40,885 nt of DNA from Sulfurospirillum sp. (lineage in GTDB: Bacteria; Campylobacterota; Campylobacteria; Campylobacterales; Sulfurospirillaceae): positions 1 to 40,885 of the forward strand of contig JAERRW010000027.1 of NCBI GenBank assembly GCA_016735235.1, in the 5' to 3' direction. Positions 1-8,434 of this stretch are shown one piece after another. A program made the position numbers and the translations under genes. Position 1 is the first letter of the stretch. The number at the start of each line of letters is the position of its first letter. The notes beneath the pieces were generated by a model. It worked only from the letters and a program-made list of their open reading frames with translations, was not told the origin of the DNA and made no database searches.

Positions 1-1
1 T

Positions 2-121
2 TCAAACTACTCATTTAAAAAGCACAAAGGTTATGGAACCGCCTTACATGTAAAAGAGATAAGTGAATTTGGATACTCAAAAATACATAGAAAAAGTTTT
101 ATAATAAAAAGTTTAGCCTAA
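2..121 (+). CDS. rnhB: Ribonuclease HII, C-terminal fragment (cut by window start)
   Basis: The first 39 codons read through to a TAA at 119-121. The peptide contains KHKGYGTALH followed by a Tyr/Ser-x-Ile-HRKSF segment, which is the conserved C-terminal signature of RNase HII (usually KHKGYxTxxH...P.HR.SF). The enzyme cleaves the RNA strand of RNA-DNA hybrids and removes misincorporated ribonucleotides from DNA. The catalytic DEDD residues would lie upstream of the window, so they cannot be checked. The last few codons overlap the end of a degenerate formyltransferase reading frame on the opposite strand. The identification rests on a short but characteristic segment. Confidence 0.8.
   Translation, partial: SNYSFKKHKGYGTALHVKEISEFGYSKIHRKSFIIKSLA
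44..53. repeat. TTACATGTAA palindrome, first of six exact copies
   Basis: This is a perfect 10-bp palindrome. Exact copies also lie at 1466-1475, 3482-3491, 3497-3506, 9717-9726 and 20991-21000. The ACATGT core occurs about 38 times in the window by eye. Most copies lie inside genes, where they encode Leu-His-Val or Thr-Cys-Lys depending on frame. See findings. Confidence 0.6.
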
Positions 122-420
122 TTTGATAAAACTTTCGCATATAAAACTATAATGTCTTCTTGATAATATTTCCAAGCTATCTGTTTTGTATATTTCAGTT
201 GGAATTATAGATATCATATCTCCTGCATCAACCTCCTTGTCAATCAATAGTTTGTTTTCATAAATTGCCATTTAAAGGAATCTAATCCACGACTTATTGG
301 AATTATTCCAGGATGTGCATTTATGATTTTCTTATTTTCAACACACTCTTTTGATAATATTCCAGCTCCCAAAACAAGATAAATATCACAACTAAAATTA
401 ATACCAAAAAAACCAAGTCT
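113..420 (-). pseudogene. Remnant of a formyltransferase-family gene (frameshifted, N-terminus missing)
   Basis: Read leftward from 420, one frame gives VLGAGILSKE, then NAHPGIIPISRGLDSFKW, and stops shortly after. The adjoining frame resumes with IDKEVDAGDMISIIP and ends at 113-115. These match the order of conserved blocks in formyltransferase domains (methionyl-tRNA or sugar-nucleotide type): an HPG catalytic histidine, an RG.DS segment, then the vDaGdii segment. The frame change and the missing GVT.H.. segment indicate a frameshift with a small deletion. No N-terminal part is visible before the neighbouring exchanger gene, so the gene is also truncated. It fills the otherwise empty stretch 122-420. 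It is probably a relic; the original substrate cannot be told. Confidence 0.65.
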
Positions 421-1359
421 TTATTTAATAAATACTTTTAAAGAGTTGTAAATCATAAGTATCATGATGATTAAAAGTCCAATTCCTGCTGATTTGTTAT
501 AGAGTTTATTTGCTGTAATAAAAATTAACATAAAAGATGCTGCCCCAGCACACAATATATCAAAACCATATTTTTCAAAGTCAATTGTTAGAGGATTTAT
601 TATAGCAGCACTTCCCAATACTATAGTAAAATTTGCTACATTACTTCCTATAATATTCCCTATTATCATATCGGCATTACCTTTTTTTGCGGCTGCGATA
701 CTTACAACAAATTCTGGTAAACTAGTTCCAAATGCGATTAAAATTAATGAAATAACCCACTCCGTAACTCCTAAACTCCTTGCTATTGTTGAGGCACTTT
801 CTATAGTAAAATTAGCTCCCACGGTAACAAGTGCAAAGCCTATAAAAAGAAAAATAAGGGTTTTGCCCCAAATAAATTTCTCTTTAGAAAGCTCTTTACT
901 TACTTCATCTTCTATTGCTTTAGCATCTTTACTCAAAAACAGTAGATAGCCAACCATCAAAAGAAGAAACATGCTACCCTCAAATGCGCCAATGACTCCA
1001 TCATATGCCATGATGATAAATATAACTAGTGGAAAAAGCGACCAAGCACTATCATTTTTAAATAGATCTCGTTTTGGATTTAAATCTTTTACTATTAAAA
1101 ACATTACGCCTAAAACTAAACATATATTAAATGTTACACTTCCTAAAACATTTGCAACGGCCATGTCCGATTTGCCAACACTACTCGCTGCGATACTAGC
1201 GGCCATTTCAGGTAAACTGGTTCCTACTGCTATAAGTGTAGCCCCAATTACAAATGATGATATGTTAAAATGAAGTGCAATTCTCTCTGATTCTATTATA
1301 ATATAATTTGCTCCATATATTAAAGCACTCATTGAAATTAAAAATATCAAATACTCCAT
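421..1359 (-). CDS. Na+/Ca2+ (CaCA) family cation exchanger, YrbG-like
   Basis: This is a 312-residue integral membrane protein of about ten hydrophobic segments built as an inverted repeat. Both alpha-repeats are plain: residues near 40-80 carry VGTSLPEMAAS and GSVTFN, and residues near 205-245 carry FGTSLPEFVVS and GSNVANF. The GTSLPE acidic residues and the GS..xN motifs bind the transported ions in this family. An acidic and lysine-rich loop near residues 145-165 separates the halves. It likely exchanges Ca2+ (or another cation) for Na+ or H+ across the inner membrane. Its ATG overlaps the ybeY stop by one base (TAATG), so the two are probably co-translated. The exact ion specificity is not evident from sequence. 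Confidence 0.9.
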   Translation of the reverse strand: MEYLIFLISMSALIYGANYIIIESERIALHFNISSFVIGATLIAVGTSLPEMAASIAASSVGKSDMAVANVLGSVTFNICLVLGVMFLIVKDLNPKRDLFKNDSAWSLFPLVIFIIMAYDGVIGAFEGSMFLLLMVGYLLFLSKDAKAIEDEVSKELSKEKFIWGKTLIFLFIGFALVTVGANFTIESASTIARSLGVTEWVISLILIAFGTSLPEFVVSIAAAKKGNADMIIGNIIGSNVANFTIVLGSAAIINPLTIDFEKYGFDILCAGAASFMLIFITANKLYNKSAGIGLLIIMILMIYNSLKVFIK

Positions 1360-1772
1360 TAATTCTCCATTCTTGTTATTAAACTTTTTGGTAGCCCAAG
1401 CCTATTTATGAGCCTCTCTTCTTCTCTTCTCATTTCGCCATTATCGCACTCATGGTCAAAACCTCTTACATGTAAAAGTCCATGAATAAACATTAAAGTA
1501 ATTTCATCTTTGAGAGTATGTTTTAACTCTTTTGCTTTTATTGTAGCTAGATCACTATTTATGACTATAGAACCAAGAGGAGTGTTAGCAAAATCTTTTA
1601 GTGGAAAACTTAAAACATCTGTTGTCTTATTGACTCCTCTTTGCTCTAAGTTTATCTTATGCATTGTTGAACTATTGACTATAACTAACTCTACTTCTCT
1701 TCTCTTTTCAAGTAAACTTTCAAGCATAGATATATTAATACAAATACCTGTTTGATTATTAAGTGTTATCAT
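1359..1772 (-). CDS. ybeY: Endoribonuclease YbeY, rRNA maturation factor
   Basis: This 137-residue protein has the diagnostic zinc site HGLLHVRGFDH, with His97, His101 and His107 as ligands, plus the upstream TDVLSFPL block near residues 51-58. YbeY is a single-strand-specific metallo-endoribonuclease used in 16S rRNA 3'-end processing and 70S quality control. Length is at the short end for the family (usually about 140-160 residues). The start overlaps the stop of the upstream MurF-like gene by one base (TAATG) and its own stop overlaps the exchanger start in the same way. One TTACATGTAA palindrome lies inside the His motif and encodes Leu-His-Val. Confidence 0.95.
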   Translation of the reverse strand: MITLNNQTGICINISMLESLLEKRREVELVIVNSSTMHKINLEQRGVNKTTDVLSFPLKDFANTPLGSIVINSDLATIKAKELKHTLKDEITLMFIHGLLHVRGFDHECDNGEMRREEERLINRLGLPKSLITRMEN

Positions 1773-2737
1773 TAAAAAAGTTTCATTTGTACTGTATTTT
1801 CTTTCGTCATGAATTTTTCAAAATTTTCTCTGTTCCCATGTACTAGAGCATATCTAAATTTTATGTATGGGAGTTTATTGATAGCATCTTTTTCACATGT
1901 AAAATTTGCAATTAGATTTTTATCAATTCGTTTATAAAGATACTTTAACTCTTCTTTATAAAGTGCAAGATTACTCTCAAATATAATCACCTTTCTTGTC
2001 GTTCCAAAATCACTCATTTGCATATTTGAAGTAACAAATTGAGGGTAAAAATGTTGAAAATTAATAAAATTAATAACTTTAAACTCTATTTTTAAGTCAT
2101 CAAGATAAGCCATTAATGAGCATAAATATGGAACAAAAAATGATGAGAGTCTAATGTCTTTTATAAATTTATTTTTATAAATAAAAGATGTATTAAAAAT
2201 GCCATTTTCAAAAATTTTTACTGGTTTCATCTTAATAGGAAATTGTTTTATTAATGGATCGATATTTTGTATAAATGAATTTTTAATTACAAAAAAAAGT
2301 GTCTCATGTCTACTTTTTATGATTTGTATTAAAGCCTTAAAAGGAGAATTTTCAAGAAGTTTAGCCCTCTCTTCTAAATGCAAATATTTTATAAGAGAGT
2401 ATTGAACATCTAAAAGTGGTATAAATTTAAAATTCTTTTCTACAGCATAAAAACGTGCAAGTTTAATTACACTCATCTCTAAATTTTCTACACCTATCCA
2501 AGCTATCTCTTCATCATCTATTTTTGATGTAAGTGATGTAAGTATACAATATGCTCCATTTTCTATAGCAATTTTTACATCTTCATTAGATCTATTCATA
2601 TCAATAAAAAGATCCCCTCTATTTATTTTTATAGGAGATATTTGAATCTCATTTATTGAATCAACCGATGGTGAATTTAGTAAAACTCCTCCACTAATTC
2701 TTACTATAGAGTCTATTTTAGCCAATAGGCATTCCAT
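1772..2737 (-). CDS. Conserved protein with a MurE/MurF-type N-terminal domain, no ATPase domain
   Basis: Of the 321 residues, about the first 110 resemble the Mur ligase N-terminal substrate-binding domain: residues near 30-75 include an ISPIKINRGDLFIDM segment followed by an A.ENGAYCILT segment, as in MurF/MurE (SR.v.pGdlF...A...GA). The rest (about 115-321) is not recognisable and lacks the GTNGKT-type P-loop of a Mur ligase, so it is unlikely to ligate amino acids itself. Its N-terminus overlaps the metG 3' end by 20 bp. A hypothetical gene in the same place downstream of metG exists in Campylobacter (Cj0837c, recalled). A role in cell-wall precursor handling is only an inference. Confidence 0.6.
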   Translation of the reverse strand: MECLLAKIDSIVRISGGVLLNSPSVDSINEIQISPIKINRGDLFIDMNRSNEDVKIAIENGAYCILTSLTSKIDDEEIAWIGVENLEMSVIKLARFYAVEKNFKFIPLLDVQYSLIKYLHLEERAKLLENSPFKALIQIIKSRHETLFFVIKNSFIQNIDPLIKQFPIKMKPVKIFENGIFNTSFIYKNKFIKDIRLSSFFVPYLCSLMAYLDDLKIEFKVINFINFQHFYPQFVTSNMQMSDFGTTRKVIIFESNLALYKEELKYLYKRIDKNLIANFTCEKDAINKLPYIKFRYALVHGNRENFEKFMTKENTVQMKLF

Positions 2738-4634
2738 TTTTTCTACTATTTTCTGGTCTTATGAGAGATAAGCCTTTTTTATCTTTTGCTGTTAAAAGCA
2801 TGCCTTCACTAAGTATTCCCATTATATTTATGGGTTTTAAATTTGCAACGATACATACTTGAGTGTTTATTAAATCTTCGGGTGTATAGTATTTTTTAAT
2901 GCCCGCTACAATTTGGCGAGTCTGTTTTTCGCCTATATCGACTTTTAATTTTAAAAGAGTACTGCTTTTTTTTATCTCTTGAGCATCGAGTACTGTTCCT
3001 ATTTTTAAAGATGTTTCAAAAAACTGGTCAATTGTTATTATTGACTCTTTTTTATCTTCACTGCTGCATGGTTTAGGAGTAGGTTCTGGTGTAGCTAAAA
3101 CCTCTTTTTCAATTCTTGGAAAAAGAGGTGGTGTCTCTTTTATAGTAAAATCACTAAGTAACTCTTTTTTTTCAATAAATTTTATATAACTTTTAGTATC
3201 TATTTCAAACCCAAGTGTAGTTGCAATTATAGTCGCAGTTTTAGGCATAATAGGGCTAACTAAAATGGTAACACGAGCGAGTATATTTGCTACTAGCCCA
3301 ACAACTGCTAAAGCTTCATTTTTATTGTTATTTTTTATTTTTACCCAAGGCTCATGTGTTGTAATAGCTCCATTTGCTATAGTAAGAACTCTCCATAAAT
3401 CTTCCAAATAGCGATTTGTTTGGAGCATTTTTAGTCTATCTTCTACATTTTTCAAAATAACTTCTACTTCATTAAGCTCTTTTACATGTAACTCTTTTAC
3501 ATGTAAAGATGTTATATTTCCATTGTTATATTTTTTACTCATGCCAATAATACGATTAAGAAGATTACCAAACTCATTTCCCAAATCAGAATTAATACGA
3601 TCAATAAGGGATTTTTGGCTAAAATCACCATCTTGACCAAATGGTACTTCTCTGAGCATAAAATATCTAAAATTTTCTAATCCATAAGCATCTGCTATAT
3701 CTTTAGGATCTACTACATTTCCTTTTGATTTACTCATTTTTTCACCATTTCTTGTCCACCAACCATGAGCTGCTATCTGTTTTGGAAGAGGAAGTTCAAG
3801 ACTCATTAAAAATGCTGGCCAGTAAATAGAGTGAAAACGAAGTATATCTTTTCCTACTAAGTGCATAGTAGCCGGCCAAAAGCTCATCTCTTTTTCATCT
3901 TCTCCATATCCAAGAGCTGTAATATAATTCATGAGAGCATCAAGCCAAACATACATAACATGTTTTTGATTATTCATATCTTTCGGAAGTTTTACACCCC
4001 AGTCAAAACTAGTACGAGTTATAGAGAGGTCGTGAAGTCCATCTTTAACAAAATTTATAATTTCATTTTTTTTTCCTTTGGGAAGGATGCAATTTTCATC
4101 ATTGTTGTACCATGTTAAAAGTCTCTCTTGATATTTTGAGAGTTTAAAAAAATAACTCTCCTCTTCTACAAGTTTAGTAGGTTTTCCACAATCTGGACAA
4201 TCCTCATGATCCATAAGTTGAGTTTGTGTAAAAAATGTTTCACAACTTATGCAGTAGTAACCTTCATACATGCCTTTATATATATCGCCCTTGTCAAACA
4301 TGGTTTTAAAAGCTTTTTGAACTCCTCTTTTATGGCTAGAATCTGTTGTTCTAATAAATTTATCGTAACTTATATCAAACTCATCCCAGAGAGATTTAAA
4401 TTTATGACTTATCTCATCAGCATACTTTTGAGGTTCTCTTTTTCTACTTTTTGCGGCCTCTGCTATCTTTTGTCCATGCTCATCTGTTCCAGTTAAAAAA
4501 AAAGTTTCATGCCCTTTTAAGCGATAATATCTAGCCATAGTATCTGCTATAATTGTTGTATATGCATGACCTATATGAGGAATGTCATTAACATAATAAA
4601 TTGGAGTTGTTACATAAATAGTACTGTTTTTCAT
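2718..4634 (-). CDS. metG: Methionyl-tRNA synthetase with C-terminal tRNA-binding domain
   Basis: This 638-residue class I synthetase charges tRNA-Met. The HIGH motif is at residues 20-23 and the KMSKS loop is near residue 300 (GEKMSKSKGN). A zinc-knuckle pair (CISC...CPDC) lies near residues 128-148. Residues about 535-638 form a Trbp111/EMAP-like domain (FFETSLKIGTVLDA...LKPINIMG..SEGM), which improves tRNA binding and dimerisation. A 15-bp tandem duplication, each unit carrying TTACATGTAA, gives the sequence HVKELHVKEL in the linker near residues 378-388. The start follows a good GGAG ribosome site. It is the second gene of a leftward string after the small Cys protein. Confidence 0.97.
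   Translation of the reverse strand: MKNSTIYVTTPIYYVNDIPHIGHAYTTIIADTMARYYRLKGHETFFLTGTDEHGQKIAEAAKSRKREPQKYADEISHKFKSLWDEFDISYDKFIRTTDSSHKRGVQKAFKTMFDKGDIYKGMYEGYYCISCETFFTQTQLMDHEDCPDCGKPTKLVEEESYFFKLSKYQERLLTWYNNDENCILPKGKKNEIINFVKDGLHDLSITRTSFDWGVKLPKDMNNQKHVMYVWLDALMNYITALGYGEDEKEMSFWPATMHLVGKDILRFHSIYWPAFLMSLELPLPKQIAAHGWWTRNGEKMSKSKGNVVDPKDIADAYGLENFRYFMLREVPFGQDGDFSQKSLIDRINSDLGNEFGNLLNRIIGMSKKYNNGNITSLHVKELHVKELNEVEVILKNVEDRLKMLQTNRYLEDLWRVLTIANGAITTHEPWVKIKNNNKNEALAVVGLVANILARVTILVSPIMPKTATIIATTLGFEIDTKSYIKFIEKKELLSDFTIKETPPLFPRIEKEVLATPEPTPKPCSSEDKKESIITIDQFFETSLKIGTVLDAQEIKKSSTLLKLKVDIGEKQTRQIVAGIKKYYTPEDLINTQVCIVANLKPINIMGILSEGMLLTAKDKKGLSLIRPENSRKNGMPIG
3481..3510 (-). repeat. 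metG: 15-bp tandem duplication carrying TTACATGTAA inside metG
   Basis: Two adjacent 15-bp units each contain the decamer (3482-3491 and 3497-3506). In the protein this is HVKEL repeated twice in a linker between catalytic and anticodon-binding regions. The period keeps the frame. Confidence 0.8.
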
Positions 4635-4664
4635 TTTATTGTCTCCTTTAAAACAAAACCTAAA

Positions 4665-4847
4665 TTAAAATTCAAATCCACCAGTTTTGCCGTGAGACAT
4701 ACTCTCGTAAACTGATTTAACATAATTTTTTCTAATCTCACATTTAAAAAGTTTTTCACACTTCATACAAGAGTCTATTTTTTTATCTTTTTGACACTCT
4801 TGGAGTTCTTTTTTTCTATTTTTAAGATTTTCTTGATAATTGATCAC
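4665..4847 (-). CDS. Small four-cysteine protein between fbp and metG
   Basis: This is a 60-residue, lysine-rich protein starting at GTG; the TAG of fbp overlaps that GTG (TAGTG). Cysteines 18, 27, 30 and 36 are arranged C-x8-C-x2-C-x5-C (CMKCEKLFKC), which could bind zinc or an iron-sulfur cluster. It ends 30 bp before metG, so it sits inside the fbp-metG operon. A small hypothetical gene occupies the same position in Campylobacter (Cj0839c, recalled), which supports a real conserved gene. Function is unknown; no signal peptide or membrane segment is visible. Confidence 0.7.
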   Translation of the reverse strand: MINYQENLKNRKKELQECQKDKKIDSCMKCEKLFKCEIRKNYVKSVYESMSHGKTGGFEF

Positions 4848-5683
4848 TACTCATAAGTCTTTAAAACTCTGTCTATTTCACTATTGGAGCCAAAAAAACA
4901 TGGTGATGTATCATGAGGATGAGATGGAGTTAAATCTAAAATTCTATTTTTTCCATCTATTGATCTTCCGCCAGCTTTTTCAAAAATAAAAGCAAAAGGG
5001 AAAACTTCAAATACCAATCTAAGTTTACCTTTTGGAAGGTCGCTAGTGCCTGGGTATGAAAATAGTCCGCCACCTTTTAAGAGTATATGGTGCAAGTCAA
5101 GAACCATGCCACCAGAATATCTTAAGCGATAACCATCTTTAAAAATATCGTCAATCATTTTTCTATGATGAACCGACCAACACATTTGAGTAGAGCCGGG
5201 GGCATTGAGTTTGCCTTTTTGATTTAATTTTATCTCTTTATAAAAATAAAATTCATCTTTTCTGTTTAATCTATACATTCTTACTTTATCGGTGGCAATT
5301 ACAAGCTCGACTCTAGGACCATATACAACATACGCACTAGCCAATAAGTTTTTACCGCTATAATTATGCTTATAAATACCGAATATAGAGCCAACACTTT
5401 GGTCAACATCAAGAAGACTTGAACCATCAAGTGGATCGTATCCAATAAGATACTCTCCTTTTGCATGTAGAGAGGTTTTATTCTCTTTCTCTTCACTAAC
5501 AATTTCTTTAATAGAAGTTATTTTTTTAAATTCATTTTCTATAAAAATATCACTTTTTATATCTAGTTTAAGTTGAGTATCGCCTGTTGAGTTGCACTCT
5601 TTAGAGTAGCCTGTATCATCATACATGATAGCTTCATTAATTTTTACAGCAGAGCGTTTTATTGCTTCAAATATTTCGGTCAT
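4847..5683 (-). CDS. fbp: Fructose-1,6-bisphosphatase class I
   Basis: The enzyme hydrolyses fructose 1,6-bisphosphate to fructose 6-phosphate for gluconeogenesis or CO2-fixing growth. The metal site YDPLDGSS followed by [13 protein letters not shown] is clear near residue 80, and the substrate region [19 protein letters not shown] is present in the C-terminal half. I chose the ATG at 5683 (MTEIFEAIK, 278 residues) because it has a GGTGAG ribosome site and overlaps the mobB stop by one base (TAATG). An upstream in-frame ATG at 5719 would add 12 residues but runs into mobB. It is co-transcribed with mobB, the small Cys protein and metG. Confidence 0.93.
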   Translation of the reverse strand: MTEIFEAIKRSAVKINEAIMYDDTGYSKECNSTGDTQLKLDIKSDIFIENEFKKITSIKEIVSEEKENKTSLHAKGEYLIGYDPLDGSSLLDVDQSVGSIFGIYKHNYSGKNLLASAYVVYGPRVELVIATDKVRMYRLNRKDEFYFYKEIKLNQKGKLNAPGSTQMCWSVHHRKMIDDIFKDGYRLRYSGGMVLDLHHILLKGGGLFSYPGTSDLPKGKLRLVFEVFPFAFIFEKAGGRSIDGKNRILDLTPSHPHDTSPCFFGSNSEIDRVLKTYE

Positions 5684-6183
5684 TATTGTCTCACCTTTTT
5701 TGCATTCTTTAAAATCCACTTTATAATGGAATCTATATCATTTAAATCTAAAATATCTAAATGTTTTGGTATATCGTAATCATCAAGATTAATGCTTTCA
5801 TCAATAGCTAATGCGTTAGACATGGGAAAATAGTCTTTATCGAGTTTATCTCTAAAGACACTAAGTCTTGGGAGTTTCAGAGTTTTTAACCCCTCGACTA
5901 AAAGAATGTCAAATTTTCCAACCATAGATATAATGTCATCTATACTTTTTGTACGCTGTGATAGAAAAGTTGTTCTTGTTGGGCTTGCCACAATAACTTC
6001 TGCACCAGTTTGTGAAAATTTCCAACTATCTTTCTCCTCTTTATCAAATATTGCTTTATCGCTTGGGTCGTGCTTGATTATAGCTAAAGAGTATTTATGT
6101 TTTAAAGCATTTGCAACTTTAACAATAAGTGTAGTTTTACCACTGTTTGATGGCCCACTAAAACCAATAGCCAAGGAACTCAT
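5683..6183 (-). CDS. mobB: MobB, molybdopterin-guanine dinucleotide biosynthesis adapter
   Basis: This 166-residue P-loop protein has Walker [11 protein letters not shown] (residues 10-18), then the family blocks IIKHDPSD and [16 protein letters not shown], and a Walker B-like DILLVEGLK. MobB binds GTP and assists MobA in attaching GMP to molybdopterin to make the bis-MGD cofactor of enzymes such as formate dehydrogenase and nitrate reductase. It is the first gene of the mobB-fbp-small Cys-metG leftward run. The fdhD gene in this window fits a need for molybdenum enzymes. An AAGG ribosome site precedes the ATG. Confidence 0.93.
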   Translation of the reverse strand: MSSLAIGFSGPSNSGKTTLIVKVANALKHKYSLAIIKHDPSDKAIFDKEEKDSWKFSQTGAEVIVASPTRTTFLSQRTKSIDDIISMVGKFDILLVEGLKTLKLPRLSVFRDKLDKDYFPMSNALAIDESINLDDYDIPKHLDILDLNDIDSIIKWILKNAKKVRQ

Positions 6184-6191
6184 AACTTGCC

Positions 6192-6233
6192 TTATGTAGA
6201 AATATTTTAAAATTATATCTAAATGCTACATAA
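6192..6233. promoter_or_regulatory. 8-bp inverted repeat in the mobB / lipoprotein divergent region
   Basis: TTATGTAG at 6192-6199 and CTACATAA at 6226-6233 are exact reverse complements with a 26-bp AT-only spacer. They lie between divergent starts at 6183 and 6262. This could be an operator, but a repeat this short in AT-rich DNA may be chance. Confidence 0.3.
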
Positions 6234-6261
6234 ATTATGATAAAATTCATTTGGAGAAGTA

Positions 6262-6798
6262 ATGTACAAATTTTTTATAGTTTTAATTCTTTTACTGTTT
6301 TTTACTGGATGTTACCAAAAAAAGATTGATAATATTCAAACAATAAGTATACTTCATGGACAAATATTAACTCAAACAAAAAAAAATGCTCTTAAAAAAG
6401 AAGATGAGACAAAAGTTTTTTTTGTAACAACATATATGAATAATCTTGATAATAACCCTACTCTGGAAGATAAAAAATTTGAGAAATTTATAGTAGGTGT
6501 TTATATTCCAAAAGATAAAAAAAAGTATAATAGTTTATTTTTTAAGATAAACTCTAAAGAACCCACAAGTATTGAAGAGTTAAAAAAAGACAATGAGCTA
6601 TTACACCTCTTGCCTGCATCAAATCCTTGGGGAAAATACTATATGGTTAAAGCCCCGGTAGATAATGATATAGAAGGTGTATCTTTTGAAGTTGGAATAA
6701 CCGACATAGGCTCAGAAAAAATAGAGTTTAACGATCAATATGGGAATATAAAACAAAATAAAGTCATGGGATTCGAAACTAATGCCAATGATCAGTAA
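6262..6798 (+). CDS. Predicted lipoprotein of unknown function (Cj0842-like position)
   Basis: This is a 178-residue protein with an N-terminal hydrophobic stretch ending in the lipobox FTGC, with Cys17 as the likely lipidated residue. The mature part is hydrophilic and Lys/Asp/Asn-rich, without a domain I recognise. A GGAG ribosome site precedes the ATG. It is divergent from mobB and convergent with slt, and only one base separates the two stop codons. A lipoprotein gene of unknown role sits at the same place in Campylobacter (Cj0842, recalled), so the gene is probably conserved in the phylum. The residue after the Cys is Tyr, not Asp, which favours outer-membrane sorting; that is an inference. 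Confidence 0.75.
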   Translation: MYKFFIVLILLLFFTGCYQKKIDNIQTISILHGQILTQTKKNALKKEDETKVFFVTTYMNNLDNNPTLEDKKFEKFIVGVYIPKDKKKYNSLFFKINSKEPTSIEELKKDNELLHLLPASNPWGKYYMVKAPVDNDIEGVSFEVGITDIGSEKIEFNDQYGNIKQNKVMGFETNANDQ

Positions 6799-6799
6799 A

Positions 6800-8434
6800 T
6801 TAATTAGTTCTAAACTTATCTGTTTTTATAGGATCTGTTAAGTCTACAATAAGTTCATAAATAGAGATAGGTTCACCTAAAATATGCATGTATGTAACAT
6901 AATTTGCCAAAACTTTTTTGCCATATTTTCTACTTTCACTATAATAAACTAGTTCCATACTTAACAATGGCTCATATTTGCCTTTTCTAAAAGTATTAGA
7001 TTGTAAAAGCCTTTTTGTAAAACCAATTCCACCATTGTAAGCATAAGCTATAAAAAGAGGATGATATAGAGAATTTTCTAGCCAATCTAGATGAATATTT
7101 GCAAAATCAAGAGCTATTTTTTGATTAAACATGTCATCTAAGTCAAAATTCTTCATTTTTTCATTTTTTGCTATATCTTTAGCTAAAAATGGCATAAATT
7201 GCATCATGCCAAGAGCATATGCGGTAGACACTGATGCAGGTATAAAACGACTCTCTTGACGAGCAATTGCCATAATAAGTGCTATTCGTTGCTTGTCTGC
7301 ACCTTTTAGATATTGCATGTATGGGAGAGGAAAATAGTGGTCTTTGTAATTGCTTGCTCTTTCCATGAGATATGTAAAATGCGGTAAAGTACTATCGTAC
7401 AAAAATGTATTTGCTATTTTTTCAAGTTCTTGAGAAGTTTTATTTCGTGAATCTCTCAATAATTTTACCCACTCAAAAGGATTTGTTTCATCATAACTTG
7501 GATGTTTTTTTGAAGCTTTTGTTGTTATAATTCGTCCATTTTTTGCGCCTACCAAAAGTGTGTAAATATTGAGGTCAAAACTTCTCTTTATAGCTTTTTC
7601 ATATTTTTTATCTTTACTCACTAAAAATTGCCAAAATAAAATTTTATCTTTATCCATTCTGTAATATGCTCGCTTGTAAGCTTCATCGAAAAATGCCATA
7701 GCAAGAGAGTTGTATCGTAGTTGCAGAGCATTTAACCCTAGAAAAAAGAGACTTTCATGTGATAGTGTTTTTGCATATCTATCTATATGAATTAGTGATT
7801 TATTAAAGTTTTTTAGTTTTCTGTTTGTTACTGTTAATTTAATTGTAGTGTTTATTTTTGAATTTTTTTCAAGTTCTTTGATTTTTTCTTTACTAATTTC
7901 ATAGTCTAAAAAATTTACTCTGTATTTACTTCCAACTTTATTGAAAATATCAAAAAAAAGTTTACTATCGCCTTTTACCATAGTTGCATGTGGATTGTTA
8001 GAGTAGATTACATGTAGTGATTTTGAAATCTCATATTTTGATAATCTTTTTTTAACTTCTTTTAGCTTTTTTTTATCCATAAGTGTTGCATAATAAGGAG
8101 AAAATTTAATAGCCAAACACTCATTATCGCTTTTTAAAAGTGGTTCTAATTTCATTTTTAGGCACCGTGAAACTTTTTTTACTCCGGGTTCATCAAGTTT
8201 ATTTGCATAAGCATGAAAGAGTTTCATACTCATATGATTTGTCTGCTCAAGTAGTTTCCAAGCCTCGCTTGAAGTAGTTGTGGATTTTTGAAGATACCTG
8301 TATATATAAAAATCTTTTACTAAACTTTTTGGCTTATCATCAAAAAAATGGATATTATTTGGAGTACCTGAAACTAGAGTTGATGAAAGAAAAAGATAGA
8401 GTAATATAACTCTAAAAAAAATATTAAATTGCAT
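6800..8434 (-). CDS. slt: Soluble-type lytic murein transglycosylase
   Basis: This 544-residue protein has an N-terminal signal peptide (about residues 1-23), a long helical region typical of the Slt70 U-domain, and a C-terminal SLT catalytic domain. The catalytic glutamate sits in ARQESRF, followed by ALGMMQFMP and AYNGGIG. It cleaves the MurNAc-GlcNAc bond of peptidoglycan with formation of 1,6-anhydro-MurNAc in the periplasm. The start overlaps the yggT-family stop by 11 bp. The gltX-yggT-slt order is as in Campylobacter and Helicobacter (HP0643-HP0645, recalled). Confidence 0.93.
   Translation of the reverse strand: MQFNIFFRVILLYLFLSSTLVSGTPNNIHFFDDKPKSLVKDFYIYRYLQKSTTTSSEAWKLLEQTNHMSMKLFHAYANKLDEPGVKKVSRCLKMKLEPLLKSDNECLAIKFSPYYATLMDKKKLKEVKKRLSKYEISKSLHVIYSNNPHATMVKGDSKLFFDIFNKVGSKYRVNFLDYEISKEKIKELEKNSKINTTIKLTVTNRKLKNFNKSLIHIDRYAKTLSHESLFFLGLNALQLRYNSLAMAFFDEAYKRAYYRMDKDKILFWQFLVSKDKKYEKAIKRSFDLNIYTLLVGAKNGRIITTKASKKHPSYDETNPFEWVKLLRDSRNKTSQELEKIANTFLYDSTLPHFTYLMERASNYKDHYFPLPYMQYLKGADKQRIALIMAIARQESRFIPASVSTAYALGMMQFMPFLAKDIAKNEKMKNFDLDDMFNQKIALDFANIHLDWLENSLYHPLFIAYAYNGGIGFTKRLLQSNTFRKGKYEPLLSMELVYYSESRKYGKKVLANYVTYMHILGEPISIYELIVDLTDPIKTDKFRTN

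Noticed and set aside
971-1273. Opposite-strand open frame of 100 codons inside the cation exchanger gene
   Set aside because: It is a shadow of the clear exchanger frame, with no ribosome site or family match. The same holds for the other antisense frames inside metG, bamA, nadK, mrdA and elsewhere.
4494-4503. Homopolymer runs of 9-10 A or T (for example 4494-4503 in metG, 9819-9827 in gltX, upstream of fdxB) as phase-variable tracts
   Set aside because: Such runs are expected in AT-rich coding sequence, and those in essential synthetases cannot sensibly be phase-variable.
6796-6802. Overlapping transcription at the one-base gap between convergent lipoprotein and slt genes as an antisense system
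   Set aside because: Tight convergent packing without hairpins is usual here (see also 32737-32755); nothing specific supports regulation.
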